Below are positions 1 to 5,646 of a stretch of 10,454 bases of DNA, in pieces. Location: positions 1 to 10,454 of the forward strand of contig CANNTZ010000076.1 in assembly GCA_947522735.1 (NCBI GenBank), in the 5' to 3' direction. The notes below the pieces were generated by a model. It worked only from the letters and a program-made list of their open reading frames with translations. It had not been told where the DNA came from and ran no database searches. Positions within the stretch are counted from its first letter, which is position 1. Every line of letters starts with the position of its first letter. The position numbers and the translations under genes were made by a program. Source of the DNA: an uncultured Oscillospiraceae bacterium (lineage in GTDB: Bacteria; Bacillota; Clostridia; Oscillospirales; Ruminococcaceae).

Positions 1-2
1 AC

Positions 3-167
3 AGCGGCATCCCGCAGCATGAGATCGAGAACATCGCCCGAATTCTGCTGCCGGATATTCTCGCCTTTTACGAGAGCGAGGAGGGTCAGCGGGAATTTGC
101 CGAATGGAAGGCGGCACGGGACGGGGCAAAAACGGACAAGGACAGCAACGGCGAGGACATCGCCTGA
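3..167 (+). CDS. C-terminal end of a small hypothetical protein, possibly mobile-element borne (5' truncated)
   Basis: An open frame enters from the left edge and stops at TGA 165-167, giving about 54 residues. The visible part starts with SGIPQHEIENIARILLP, continues with an acidic helix and a FAEWKAAR segment, and ends in a charged, disordered-looking tail (KTDKDSNGED). It is soluble, with no membrane segment and no catalytic motif. The amphipathic helices suggest a small helical protein. From memory, similar short proteins sit beside recombinase or conjugation genes on Clostridia integrative elements, but I cannot name the family and this could be wrong. The start lies outside the window. 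A hairpin follows 50 nt after the stop. Confidence 0.55.
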   Translation, partial: SGIPQHEIENIARILLPDILAFYESEEGQREFAEWKAARDGAKTDKDSNGEDIA

Positions 168-219
168 CGATGGATATAAGACAAATCCAAGGGATATATG
201 CTCCTAAAACAGCATGGCA

Positions 220-247
220 AAAGGGATGGCAGACCGCCATCCCCTTT
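220..247. terminator. Hairpin between convergent frames, likely bidirectional terminator
   Basis: An 8-bp perfect stem (GGGATGGC at 223-230, GCCATCCC at 236-243) closes a 5-nt loop. AAA and TTT flank it and can extend the pairing across one bulged base. It lies after the plus-strand gene ending at 167 and after the minus-strand remnant ending at 258, so it could serve both. The T-run is short on either strand, so termination may be weak. Confidence 0.5.
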
Positions 248-257
248 GTGCGTTTGT

Positions 258-399
258 TCAGTTTTCGTAGGGCTTGTACTCCGTGACGGCGTTCAGATAC
301 GCCTCTATATCTTTGGTTTCCTCGGCCCTCCGGGCTTGGATTCGGGACGCTTGACCACGCCGTTTCTGAAATGCGTATCCTCGAATTTCTCGAAGAAAA
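258..399 (-). pseudogene. Frame-broken C-terminal remnant of an unidentified protein
   Basis: Reading leftwards, one frame gives a protein-like stretch (FFEKFEDTHFRNGVVKRPES, then KPGGPRKPK) and stops at TAG 305-307. The neighbouring frame takes over at the same place with KDIEAYLNAVTEYKPYEN and stops at 258-260. Restoring one base in the CCAAAG tract near 312-316 would join the two into one continuous C-terminus. No start codon or ribosome site is evident, and the upstream end abuts the tRNA-Leu terminator, so only a fragment seems left. The family is not recognised. Alternatively, both frames are chance open stretches in a non-coding spacer. The break could also be a sequencing error. Confidence 0.4.
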
Positions 400-448
400 C
401 AAATAATCCGAACCCATCTTCGATTAAGAAGATTTGGTTCGGATTATT
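393..448 (-). terminator. Strong intrinsic terminator of tRNA-Leu
   Basis: Perfect 13-nt inverted repeats (402-414 and 436-448) enclose a second perfect 6-nt pair (ATCTTC/GAAGAT at 416-421 and 428-433 of the plus strand), making one long hairpin. On the minus strand it is followed by a T-rich run TTTGTTTTCTT. It begins 6 nt after the CCA end of the tRNA, which is where a terminator for the tRNA transcript should be. Confidence 0.85.
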
Positions 449-454
449 CTGGTT

Positions 455-538
455 TGGTGCGGCAGATGAGACTTGAACTCACACGTCAACGACACACGCC
501 CCTCAAACGTGCCTGTCTGCCTATTCCAGCACTGCCGC
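455..538 (-). tRNA. tRNA-Leu (anticodon GAG)
   Basis: The minus strand folds as a class II tRNA of 84 nt including an encoded CCA. The acceptor stem GCGGCAG pairs perfectly with CTGCCGC. The anticodon stem CACGT/GCGTG closes a 7-nt loop TTGAGGG with anticodon GAG, which reads CUU and CUC. A long variable arm (GTC GTT GAC core) and a T-arm with TTCAAGT follow, then the ACCA tail. Length, long variable arm and anticodon all agree on leucine. It has its own promoter and terminator and appears to be transcribed alone. The 3' end faces the possible mobile-element material at 1-257. Confidence 0.95.
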
Positions 539-573
539 ATATTCTTTAATGTGGCTTTCCACATCGCTTAATT

Positions 574-602
574 ATTATATCAAACCGAATTTGAAATGTC
601 AA
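574..602 (-). promoter_or_regulatory. Consensus sigma-A promoter for tRNA-Leu
   Basis: On the minus strand a perfect -35 TTGACA (597-602) and a perfect -10 TATAAT (574-579) are separated by exactly 17 bp. The -10 lies about 35 bp before the tRNA 5' end. A small hairpin (GTGG/CCAC, 551-562) sits in the short 5' leader that RNase P would remove. Confidence 0.93.
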
Positions 603-1035
603 CCCTTTTTTAAATTATTTTTTCAAAAGGTTGTAGGGCTGTCAACGCAGCGTTGGGCGTCGGAAAAAGAGGGCGGGAGCAATTACAGTGAGACCGTCGT
701 ATTGACGCCGAGAAACGGCTGACCGCTTAGCGAGGCTCTCAAACGAATGAAAGCGATGACCGGAGCGAAATGCCCGTCGCCGTTATACGGTGGCTGCGCC
801 CACTTTGCCGTTGCGTCCGTGGCGCGCGCCGGATACCGGGCTGTGTCAGCGCTTTCTCAAGCAGGGCCGGGCTTTTTACGGCGCTATTTTTGTTTGCTCT
901 GTCAAGCATCGTTGCAGCGCCCAAGCCGTGCGGAAAACGCCCGCAGAAACAGCCGCGCCCCGGTCTGCCTTGCGCCAAGGCGCTTCAGACGTGCGCGTCA
1001 CGGGGAGAGTGTGGCATCGAGCGTGTCGGAGAGGC
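603..1035. other. Gene-free stretch of about 430 bp, no feature recognised
   Basis: Between the tRNA promoter and the end of tadA I find no frame with convincing protein character on either strand. The open frames are arginine-rich low-complexity products expected from GC-rich DNA. I looked for the conserved cores of SRP RNA, tmRNA and RNase P RNA on both strands and saw none. Short dyads are present (CCGG-ATA-CCGG around 829-839, and GCGCC-AA-GGCGC around 973-984), but without a T-tract or a larger fold that I can support. Confidence 0.5.
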
Positions 1036-1539
1036 TCAAGGGCTCCCACGGCGGAGAGAGGCGAAGAAGCTGCGGAGGAGAGCGGAGCATTCGGACGAGA
1101 GGACGCCTCCGGTCACTGACGGGCGGCGCGCAACAAAGCCGGACAGCTCAAGCAGGTCGTATTTTCCGCCGAGCGCGCCGTATTCCACGTCGGACGCGCC
1201 GTATACAACGCGCGAGACGCGGGAAAGATATATCGCGCCCGCGCACATCGGGCAGGGCTCAAGCGTCACATATATCGTACAGCCGTCCAGCGTTTTGCGT
1301 CCAAGCGCTCTGCACGCGGCTGCGATGGCGTTCAGCTCCGCGTGGCTTGTCGCTGCTCCATCCGCCTCGGTGCGGTTCGCAGCAAGAGCGACCGCCTCTC
1401 CGCCGCGCGCTATGACCGCGCCGACAGGCAGCTCGCCCGCGTCTCCCGCGCTGCGCGCCGTCTCCAACGCCAGCCGCATGAAACGCTCGTCCTCACACGC
1501 GACCGCCGTGCTCTCGCCGCGAAAAACCTCCACATTCAT
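1036..1539 (-). CDS. tadA: tRNA-specific adenosine deaminase TadA
   Basis: TadA converts the wobble adenosine A34 of tRNA-Arg(ACG) to inosine in the cytoplasm, allowing CGN decoding. The 167-residue product is a complete cytidine-deaminase-fold enzyme. It has the zinc ligand and catalytic glutamate in HAE (66-68), the second zinc site PCPMC (95-99) and the family-typical segment RVVYGASDVEYGA after it. It is slightly longer than most TadA proteins because about 20 residues precede the usual beginning (FMRLALETAR). The ATG at 1539 is kept because GGGGG lies just upstream, though Met21 is possible. The gene lies 52 bp after the ZIP transporter on the same strand and may be read through from it, with a weak promoter of its own in the gap. 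Confidence 0.93.
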   Translation of the reverse strand: MNVEVFRGESTAVACEDERFMRLALETARSAGDAGELPVGAVIARGGEAVALAANRTEADGAATSHAELNAIAAACRALGRKTLDGCTIYVTLEPCPMCAGAIYLSRVSRVVYGASDVEYGALGGKYDLLELSGFVARRPSVTGGVLSSECSALLRSFFASLRRGSP

Positions 1540-1562
1540 CCCCCGCTTTCTCTGTTATATCT

Positions 1563-1591
1563 ACATTACCACATATCCCGCGAAAAATCAA
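1563..1591 (-). promoter_or_regulatory. Possible weak promoter for tadA
   Basis: On the minus strand TTGATT (1586-1591) and TAATGT (1563-1568) are separated by 17 bp. They lie just after the transporter stop codon and about 25 bp before the tadA ATG. Both boxes are imperfect, so this may only supplement read-through from the upstream gene. Confidence 0.35.
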
Positions 1592-2407
1592 TCATCCCAA
1601 CGCCACATCCATCGCCATCATTACCGCAAAGCCAATGAGCGTGAACAGCGCCATGAGATCCTTTTTCTGGTTGGTTTGGCTCTCCGGTATCAGCTCCTCG
1701 ACGACGACGTAGATCATCGCGCCCGCCGCGAACGCCAGCAGAAACGGCAGCAGCATTCGCGCCCGCGTCACCAGCAGTGCCCCGGCAACTCCTGCGAGCG
1801 GCTCCGCCACGCCGCTGAGCTGACCGTAGAAGAACGCCTTTTTTCTCGAAAAGCCCTCGCGGCGCAGCGGCACGCTGACAGCCGTTCCCTCCGGAAAATT
1901 TTGCAGCCCGATGCCGAGCGCCAGCATCAGCGCAGCCGCGAGCGTCGCGCCCTCCAACCCGTATTCGAGCGAGCCGAACGCCACGCCGACCGCCATGCCC
2001 TCCGGAACGTTGTGCAGCGTGATGGAGAAAATCAGCATCCAGCAGCGCTTGAGAGAGCCTGTGCCGGTTTTATCCATGCCGCCGCGTCGGTCGAGCGCCT
2101 CGAACAGCTTGTCGCCGACAAACAGCAGCAGCCCTCCGCTCAAAAAGCCCGCCGCCGCAGTCAGCCACGGGATGGCGCCGATGACCTCCGCCATATCCAG
2201 CGCCGGCGAGAGCAACGAAAAATATGACGCCGCTATCATCACGCCTCCGGCAAAGCCGAGCATCGCGTCCATCACGCTCTTGTTTATCCTTTTGAAGATG
2301 AACACCACACCCGCGCCGAGCGTGGTGATGCCCCATGTGAACACCGTCGCGACAAGCGCCTGCACCGGCGCGGGCAGGCAGGCGAACCGCACTGTAATAT
2401 TGACCAT
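1592..2407 (-). CDS. ZIP-family divalent metal transporter (ZupT/GufA-like)
   Basis: This is an integral membrane carrier that probably imports zinc or other divalent metals. The product has 271 residues and about eight hydrophobic segments. It carries the paired ZIP signatures HNVPEG (132-137) and NFPEG (170-174), which form the metal site in TM4 and TM5, then AEPLAG in the next helix and a VVEELIPES motif near the C-terminus. Length and motif order fit the GufA/ZupT branch. An ATG 12 codons further upstream is in frame, but the start at 2407 is chosen because AAAGGGG lies 8 nt before it. A perfect inverted repeat covers the predicted promoter, suggesting control by a regulator, perhaps metal-responsive. 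tadA follows 52 bp downstream. Metal specificity cannot be read from the sequence. Confidence 0.92.
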   Translation of the reverse strand: MVNITVRFACLPAPVQALVATVFTWGITTLGAGVVFIFKRINKSVMDAMLGFAGGVMIAASYFSLLSPALDMAEVIGAIPWLTAAAGFLSGGLLLFVGDKLFEALDRRGGMDKTGTGSLKRCWMLIFSITLHNVPEGMAVGVAFGSLEYGLEGATLAAALMLALGIGLQNFPEGTAVSVPLRREGFSRKKAFFYGQLSGVAEPLAGVAGALLVTRARMLLPFLLAFAAGAMIYVVVEELIPESQTNQKKDLMALFTLIGFAVMMAMDVALG

Positions 2408-2425
2408 CGTTATGACCCCTTTACA

Positions 2426-2444
2426 AATGATATCCGGTATCATT
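2426..2444. promoter_or_regulatory. Perfect dyad, candidate operator of the ZIP transporter
   Basis: AATGATA and TATCATT form perfect 7-bp arms around TCCGG. The dyad overlaps the proposed -10 box and likely start of transcription and ends 18 bp before the ATG, a classic repressor position. I do not recognise it as a known MntR, Zur or Fur consensus. Confidence 0.45.
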
Positions 2445-2471
2445 CTATGGGGCCGCGGGCGCGTGTGTTAA
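2442..2471 (-). promoter_or_regulatory. Probable promoter of the ZIP transporter
   Basis: On the minus strand TTAACA (2466-2471) and TAGAAT (2442-2447) are 18 bp apart. Each box differs from the sigma-A consensus by one or two bases. The predicted start of transcription falls inside the dyad at 2426-2444. Confidence 0.45.
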
Positions 2472-2507
2472 AGGCGGCGCCGGCTCGACATAACGCAGAC
2501 AAAAAAA

Positions 2508-2711
2508 CGCGGACCACGGGCGAGGGTATGCGTTTGCGATCCCGTTTTCCGTTAAGGAGCCGTCCGCGGGCCTCTGACACCGTGAAAATCCTCAAAATCC
2601 TGCCGCCGGACGGATTTTCGCTCCTGCTTCGGGCAAAACAATAGCGTCCGCAAAGCGCCGCCGGGATGTGGCGCTACGCGGCCTTACAGGAAAAATGCCG
2701 GTTGCGGCATT
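2508..2711 (+). ncRNA. Inverted-repeat-rich leader, candidate structured RNA, upstream of the gene at 2730
   Basis: Within about 200 nt the plus strand can form a closed domain: CGCGGAC (2508-2514) pairs with GTCCGCG (2562-2568), enclosing ACGGG/CCCGT (2516-2520 with 2541-2545). It can then form GAAAATCC/GGATTTTC (2584-2591 with 2612-2619). Next is CCGC-AGCGCC paired with GGCGCT-GCGG across a symmetrical 2x2 internal loop (2648-2659 with 2670-2681). Last is AATGCCG-GTTG-CGGCATT (2694-2711), ending just before the Shine-Dalgarno. The nearby gene start is a TTG. No known riboswitch core is recognised, and there is no T-tract. In GC-rich DNA some pairing is expected by chance, so this is a candidate only. 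Confidence 0.35.
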
Positions 2712-2729
2712 GCTGGGGGGAGCGGTCGA

Positions 2730-3257
2730 TTGAAATGTATAGTTCTTGCCGGAGAGGAGCGCTCAGCTGCCGACAGGCGGCTCTCCGGGCTTTTCCGCGA
2801 GTGGGTTTGCGGCGAGAGGGACGGTATCGCGGCGTTTGACGGCGGCTTTTGCGGCGGCGGAGGGGACATCCTGCTTACTCAGGCGCGCCGCGTCGAGAGG
2901 CTGCCGCGCGGCGGGATAATCGTCTTTCGCGAGAGCTTTTCAGAGCGCTGCCGCGTTGACGCAGAGGTGCGCTGCGCGGCGGTCGTCAGCGCCGAAAACG
3001 TCCTTGCCGTCCGGCTGCTATCCGGCATGGACGCGCAGACCGTGACCTGCGGGCTTTCCGGCAAGGATACCGTGACCGTCACCAGCTTCACCGGCGACGC
3101 CGCAATGCTTGCGCTGCAAAGAAGCGTCGTCGCCTGCTCCGGCAGGGTTGTCCAGCCCTTCGAGCTGCCGGTGCGGCTCGGCGGAACATGCGACCGCTAC
3201 GCGATAATGAGTCTGTTTGCGGCGAAGCTGCTGACCGGCGAGCTGCCGCGGAAATAG
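2730..3257 (+). CDS. Conserved-looking hypothetical protein, 175 aa
   Basis: The protein is soluble, with no signal peptide or membrane segment. It opens with a beta-strand and glycine turn (MKCIVLAGEE) and has a glycine-rich loop GGFCGGGGD around 38-46. The second half alternates strands and helices (VTCGLSGKDTVTVTSF, then LQRSVVACSGRVVQPFELPV). That second half faintly recalls the middle-to-C-terminal fold of Mur-ligase-like proteins and resembles hypothetical proteins I recall from other Clostridia, but no ATP-binding motif is present and I assign no function. The start is TTG, supported by GGGGGGAG at 2715-2722, 7 nt upstream; there is no better in-frame ATG. It appears monocistronic, with a hairpin-rich leader and a hairpin 30 nt after the stop. 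Confidence 0.75.
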   Translation: MKCIVLAGEERSAADRRLSGLFREWVCGERDGIAAFDGGFCGGGGDILLTQARRVERLPRGGIIVFRESFSERCRVDAEVRCAAVVSAENVLAVRLLSGMDAQTVTCGLSGKDTVTVTSFTGDAAMLALQRSVVACSGRVVQPFELPVRLGGTCDRYAIMSLFAAKLLTGELPRK

Positions 3258-3286
3258 CGCGCAAAAAACGTCGAAGCGCCCGCTGT

Positions 3287-3310
3287 AAAACGGACGCCCC
3301 GGCGTTTTGT
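3287..3310. terminator. Bidirectional terminator between the 2730 gene and gdhA
   Basis: AAAACG (3287-3292) pairs with CGTTTT (3303-3308); alternatively ACGCC (3294-3298) pairs with GGCGT (3301-3305). Either form leaves T-rich sequence after the stem on both strands (TTTTGTT on plus, GTTTTAC on minus). It lies between two convergent stop codons, as expected for a shared terminator. Confidence 0.55.
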
Positions 3311-3337
3311 TATATTATGAAGGTGAGGTAAGCTTAT

Positions 3338-4687
3338 TCAGCAGGCAATGCCTTGCCAGAGCATCGCATCCGCAACCTTGAGGAAGCCCGCGATGTTTGC
3401 GCCGCACGCGAGATCCCCGGCGTGCCCGTATTTGGCGGAGGCGTCGTACGCCTTGTGGTAGATGTCCTTCATGATGTGGTAGAGCCGCCCGTCCACCTCG
3501 TCGAAGCTCCACGCCATACGTTGGCTGTTCTGCGCCATTTCAAGTCCGGAGACCGCCACGCCGCCCGCATTGGCCGCCTTTGCGGGAGCGAAGAGCACTC
3601 CCGCGCTTTGGAGCGCACGGATTGCGGTCGGTGTGCTGGGCATGTTCGCGCCCTCCCCGACGGCGATGCAGCCGTTTTGTATGAGCGCCGCGGCGTCCTC
3701 GCCGTGAAGCTCGTTTTGGGTGGCGCAGGGCAACGCGATATCGCAGGGTACCTGCCATATCCCGCGGCAGCCCTCGGTGTATACGGCGTCCGGGACGTAG
3801 CTCACATACTCGGATATGCGTCCGCGGCCGACCTCCTTTATCTGCTTGACGACCGAGAGATCGACACCGTTCGGGTCGTAGACGAAGCCGGAGGAATCGC
3901 TCATGGCCACTGTTTTTGCGCCGAGCTGAGCCGCCTTTTCGCTGGCGTATATCGCGACGTTTCCCGAGCCGGAGACGACTATGCTTTTGCCCTCGAAGGT
4001 GGAGCCATTGTCGCGCAGCATCTCCTCGACAAAGTAGCACAGGCCGTAGCCGGTGGCCTCGCGGCGCGCAAGGGAGCCGCCGAAGGTCAGCCCCTTGCCG
4101 GTGAGAACGCCGGTGAACTCGTTGCGCAGGCGCTTGTACTGACCGAACATGTAGCCGATCTCGCGGGAGCCGACGCCTATATCACCGGCGGGAACATCGG
4201 TGTCCGCGCCGACGTGACGGGCAAGCTCGGTCATGAAGGATTGGCAGAAGCGCATAATCTCGCCCTCGGATCTGCCCTTAGGATCGAAGTTGGAGCCGCC
4301 CTTTGCGCCGCCGATCGGCAGTCCGGTCAGGGCGTTTTTGAATATCTGCTCAAAGCCGAGGAACTTGAGGATGGACGCGTTGACAGAGGGGTGAAGACGC
4401 AGGCCGCCCTTGTATGGCCCGATGGCGGAGTTGAACTGGACGCGCCAGCCACGGTTGACGCGAACCTGCCCGGCGTCGTCCACCCAGCTCACGCGGAACT
4501 GAATCAGGCGCTCCGGCTCAACGAGACGCTCGAGTATTCCGGCGTCCAGCAGGTCGCGACGCTGCTCCATGACCGATTCGAGAGAGGTCAGCACCTCTTT
4601 GACAGCCTGTAAAAACTCCGGCTCGTGCTGGTTGAGCTTCACCACATCGTTATAAAGCTCTGCAAGATATGTTTCGGTTCTATTCAT
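3338..4687 (-). CDS. gdhA: NADP-specific glutamate dehydrogenase
   Basis: This cytoplasmic enzyme aminates 2-oxoglutarate with ammonium to glutamate (and the reverse) and links nitrogen assimilation to central carbon. The product is 449 residues, the normal length for hexameric bacterial GdhA. The substrate domain shows PYKGGLRLHPSV (91-102) and the catalytic-lysine region PIGGAKGGSNFDPKG (124-138), followed by TDVPAGDIGVG. The Rossmann domain carries the dinucleotide loop SGSGNVA (239-245), and AKAANAGGVAVSGLEM occupies the usual place near the C-terminus. Chosen start is the ATG at 4687: GGAGA lies 7 nt upstream, and the preceding 25 in-frame codons run back over the promoter. It stands alone with its own promoter and a shared terminator. 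No key residue is missing. Confidence 0.97.
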   Translation of the reverse strand: MNRTETYLAELYNDVVKLNQHEPEFLQAVKEVLTSLESVMEQRRDLLDAGILERLVEPERLIQFRVSWVDDAGQVRVNRGWRVQFNSAIGPYKGGLRLHPSVNASILKFLGFEQIFKNALTGLPIGGAKGGSNFDPKGRSEGEIMRFCQSFMTELARHVGADTDVPAGDIGVGSREIGYMFGQYKRLRNEFTGVLTGKGLTFGGSLARREATGYGLCYFVEEMLRDNGSTFEGKSIVVSGSGNVAIYASEKAAQLGAKTVAMSDSSGFVYDPNGVDLSVVKQIKEVGRGRISEYVSYVPDAVYTEGCRGIWQVPCDIALPCATQNELHGEDAAALIQNGCIAVGEGANMPSTPTAIRALQSAGVLFAPAKAANAGGVAVSGLEMAQNSQRMAWSFDEVDGRLYHIMKDIYHKAYDASAKYGHAGDLACGANIAGFLKVADAMLWQGIAC

Positions 4688-4729
4688 GTTATCATCTCCG
4701 TTAAGCCTTGGCGTCGCCTTATGCAGTTT

Positions 4730-4758
4730 ATTATAGCAAAGTATTTGCAAGTTGTAAA
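4730..4758 (-). promoter_or_regulatory. Sigma-A promoter of gdhA
   Basis: On the minus strand TTTACA (4753-4758) and a perfect TATAAT (4730-4735) are separated by 17 bp, giving a leader of roughly 35 nt before the ATG. TTGCAA occurs in the spacer and again about 25 bp upstream, which could be regulator half-sites or simply AT-rich sequence. Confidence 0.85.
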
Positions 4759-4844
4759 GCATAAAATTGCAAAACGCAATAAAAACGTCGGTGTGTCAAA
4801 AAACGCGCGGAAGGGTTCCTGCAAAAATATGCACAATATTCATA

Positions 4845-4857
4845 TACAAAATTTGTA
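4845..4857. promoter_or_regulatory. Perfect 13-bp dyad, possible operator
   Basis: TACAAA-A-TTTGTA is a perfect inverted repeat in the AT-rich stretch about 90 bp upstream of the gdhA -35 box and about 100 bp before the abortive plus-strand frame at 4959. It could serve either direction. It is not a consensus I recognise, and AT-rich DNA yields such dyads by chance. Confidence 0.25.
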
Positions 4858-4958
4858 AAATAAACATGCGGCGGCAAGGCGGCGAACAATGCTCATGTGC
4901 GATAGAAAAGCATCATAAGCGAATAGGTTTTATGCCGGAGTACGGAGGGGGCAAAACA

Positions 4959-5210
4959 ATGTAACGAGTTGAGAAAAAATCGGTTTCGGGTTCAGGCCCT
5001 CAATTCTATTTTGTTTTTCGTGAAAATGAGCTGATAGGGAAAATTTTCCTCATGGGTGACACTAAGAAATACAAGACGTTCCCTTGGCTTGTTATTAGCA
5101 ATATGGATGAGCAGAGGCTGATTGGTTGTGAAGAGATGACGATAATTGTCCCGCCGTTCTCCCGGCGATTGACGGAGGTAAAGCTCGCGTTCAATTTCTC
5201 CGCAGGCTGA
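4959..5210 (+). pseudogene. Coding-like frame with a TAA as second codon; unidentified protein
   Basis: GGAGGGGG (4944-4951) lies 7 nt before ATG 4959, but the next codon is TAA. The same frame then stays open for 81 codons to TGA 5208. It reads like a real protein: RVEKKSVSGSGPQFYFVF, then ENELIGKIFLMGDTKKYK, then a TFPWLVISNMDEQRLIGCEE segment. The beginning loosely recalls the first strands of GNAT-type acetyltransferases, but it is too short to assign. The simplest reading is a gene inactivated by a nonsense change at codon 2, with its 3' end also lost, since the last 20 codons are antisense to a helix-turn-helix remnant. A downstream ATG at 5052 could give 52 residues but has no ribosome site. 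Base composition is AT-richer than the neighbours, consistent with transfer. Confidence 0.45.
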
Positions 5211-5284
5211 CGCCGGGAGATTCTGCGCTCGCTGCGCAGCTTGATGATGACTTCGCCAAAGGGCTTTATCCGCCTGTCCTCCAT
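5153..5284 (-). pseudogene. Degenerate XRE-type helix-turn-helix remnant
   Basis: The minus strand encodes 44 residues beginning MEDRRIKPFGEVIIKLRSER. They follow the XRE/Cro DNA-binding pattern, with the recognition region AEKLNASFTSVNRRENG matching the common family form ...LAEKLNVSF.TVNRWENG. Two usually strong positions are altered (proline for leucine before AEKL, arginine for tryptophan before ENG). After ENG the frame has no family character. There is no convincing ribosome site before the ATG at 5284. It is best read as a broken regulator whose body is lost. It overlaps the end of the plus-strand frame 4959-5210, so at most one was ever expressed across the overlap. Confidence 0.4.
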
Positions 5285-5581
5285 CGAGGGCTGCACTGGG
5301 AACCGCTCTCGCCGGGGAAAAGGGGCCCACACCGCGCAGAAGGCGAGCGCGGATCACACGGAAAAGGACGCTCAGCCGCAAGCTTTTGTGCGTTCAAAGG
5401 GGTCTTAGGGGCGTTGCCCCCGGCAAGCAGAGGAGGAGTTTTGCGGCGGCGAAAATTCTCCGAAAATGCAAAAGAGGGTCCCCTTTGCCCTGTAGGCCAT
5501 GTTTTCCTCCCTCCTTCGCAGGGATGCTTCCCGCACTTCCCGGCGCAGGTAACTTTATCTCTGAAATTTTTGCCGGATGTC
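5285..5581. other. Non-coding spacer with possible dispersed repeat
   Basis: No convincing gene is seen on either strand. The stretch at 5396-5500 contains a perfect small hairpin (GGGGC-GTT-GCCCC, 5408-5420) followed by GCGGCGGCGAAAATTCTCCG. It has the look of short intergenic repeats I recall from gut Clostridia genomes, but with one copy in the window this cannot be confirmed. Confidence 0.3.
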
Positions 5582-5610
5582 TTGTGTTTATTCTGATATT
5601 CGTATATAAT
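5582..5610 (+). promoter_or_regulatory. Sigma-A-like promoter of the HTH-sigma-PrsW operon
   Basis: TTGTGT (5582-5587) and a perfect TATAAT (5605-5610) are separated by 17 bp, 37 bp before the ATG of the first gene. The -10 is strong and the -35 moderate. This implies basal transcription by the housekeeping polymerase. I see no obvious second, ECF-type promoter that would show autoregulation. Confidence 0.7.
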
Positions 5611-5646
5611 GTATCGTGTTGAGTATTATCCATGCGGAGGTGCGAT

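Noticed and set aside
198..476. 92-codon plus-strand frame running into the tRNA-Leu gene
   Set aside because: It overlaps the tRNA terminator and the tRNA 3' part on the opposite strand, so it is a false ORF.
739..978. 79-codon minus-strand frame downstream of tadA
   Set aside because: Basic, low-complexity product with no ribosome site or recognisable motif.
650..1030. Possible SRP RNA next to tadA
   Set aside because: The conserved core with GGAAG (or CTTCC on the other strand) is absent from the whole stretch.
770..2227. 485-codon plus-strand open frame across tadA and the transporter
   Set aside because: It lies antisense to two well-supported genes, is arginine- and serine-rich with no domain, and is a typical shadow of GC-rich coding DNA.
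3353..4612. 419-codon plus-strand open frame opposite gdhA
   Set aside because: It is the antisense shadow of an unmistakable glutamate dehydrogenase and has no family character.
4992..5381. 129-codon minus-strand frame
   Set aside because: It differs in frame from the helix-turn-helix segment, and its second half is antisense to the better-supported plus-strand frame at 4959-5210.
5386..5622. Plus- and minus-strand open frames before the HTH operon
   Set aside because: No ribosome site, proline/alanine/arginine-rich products, and they run into the operon promoter.
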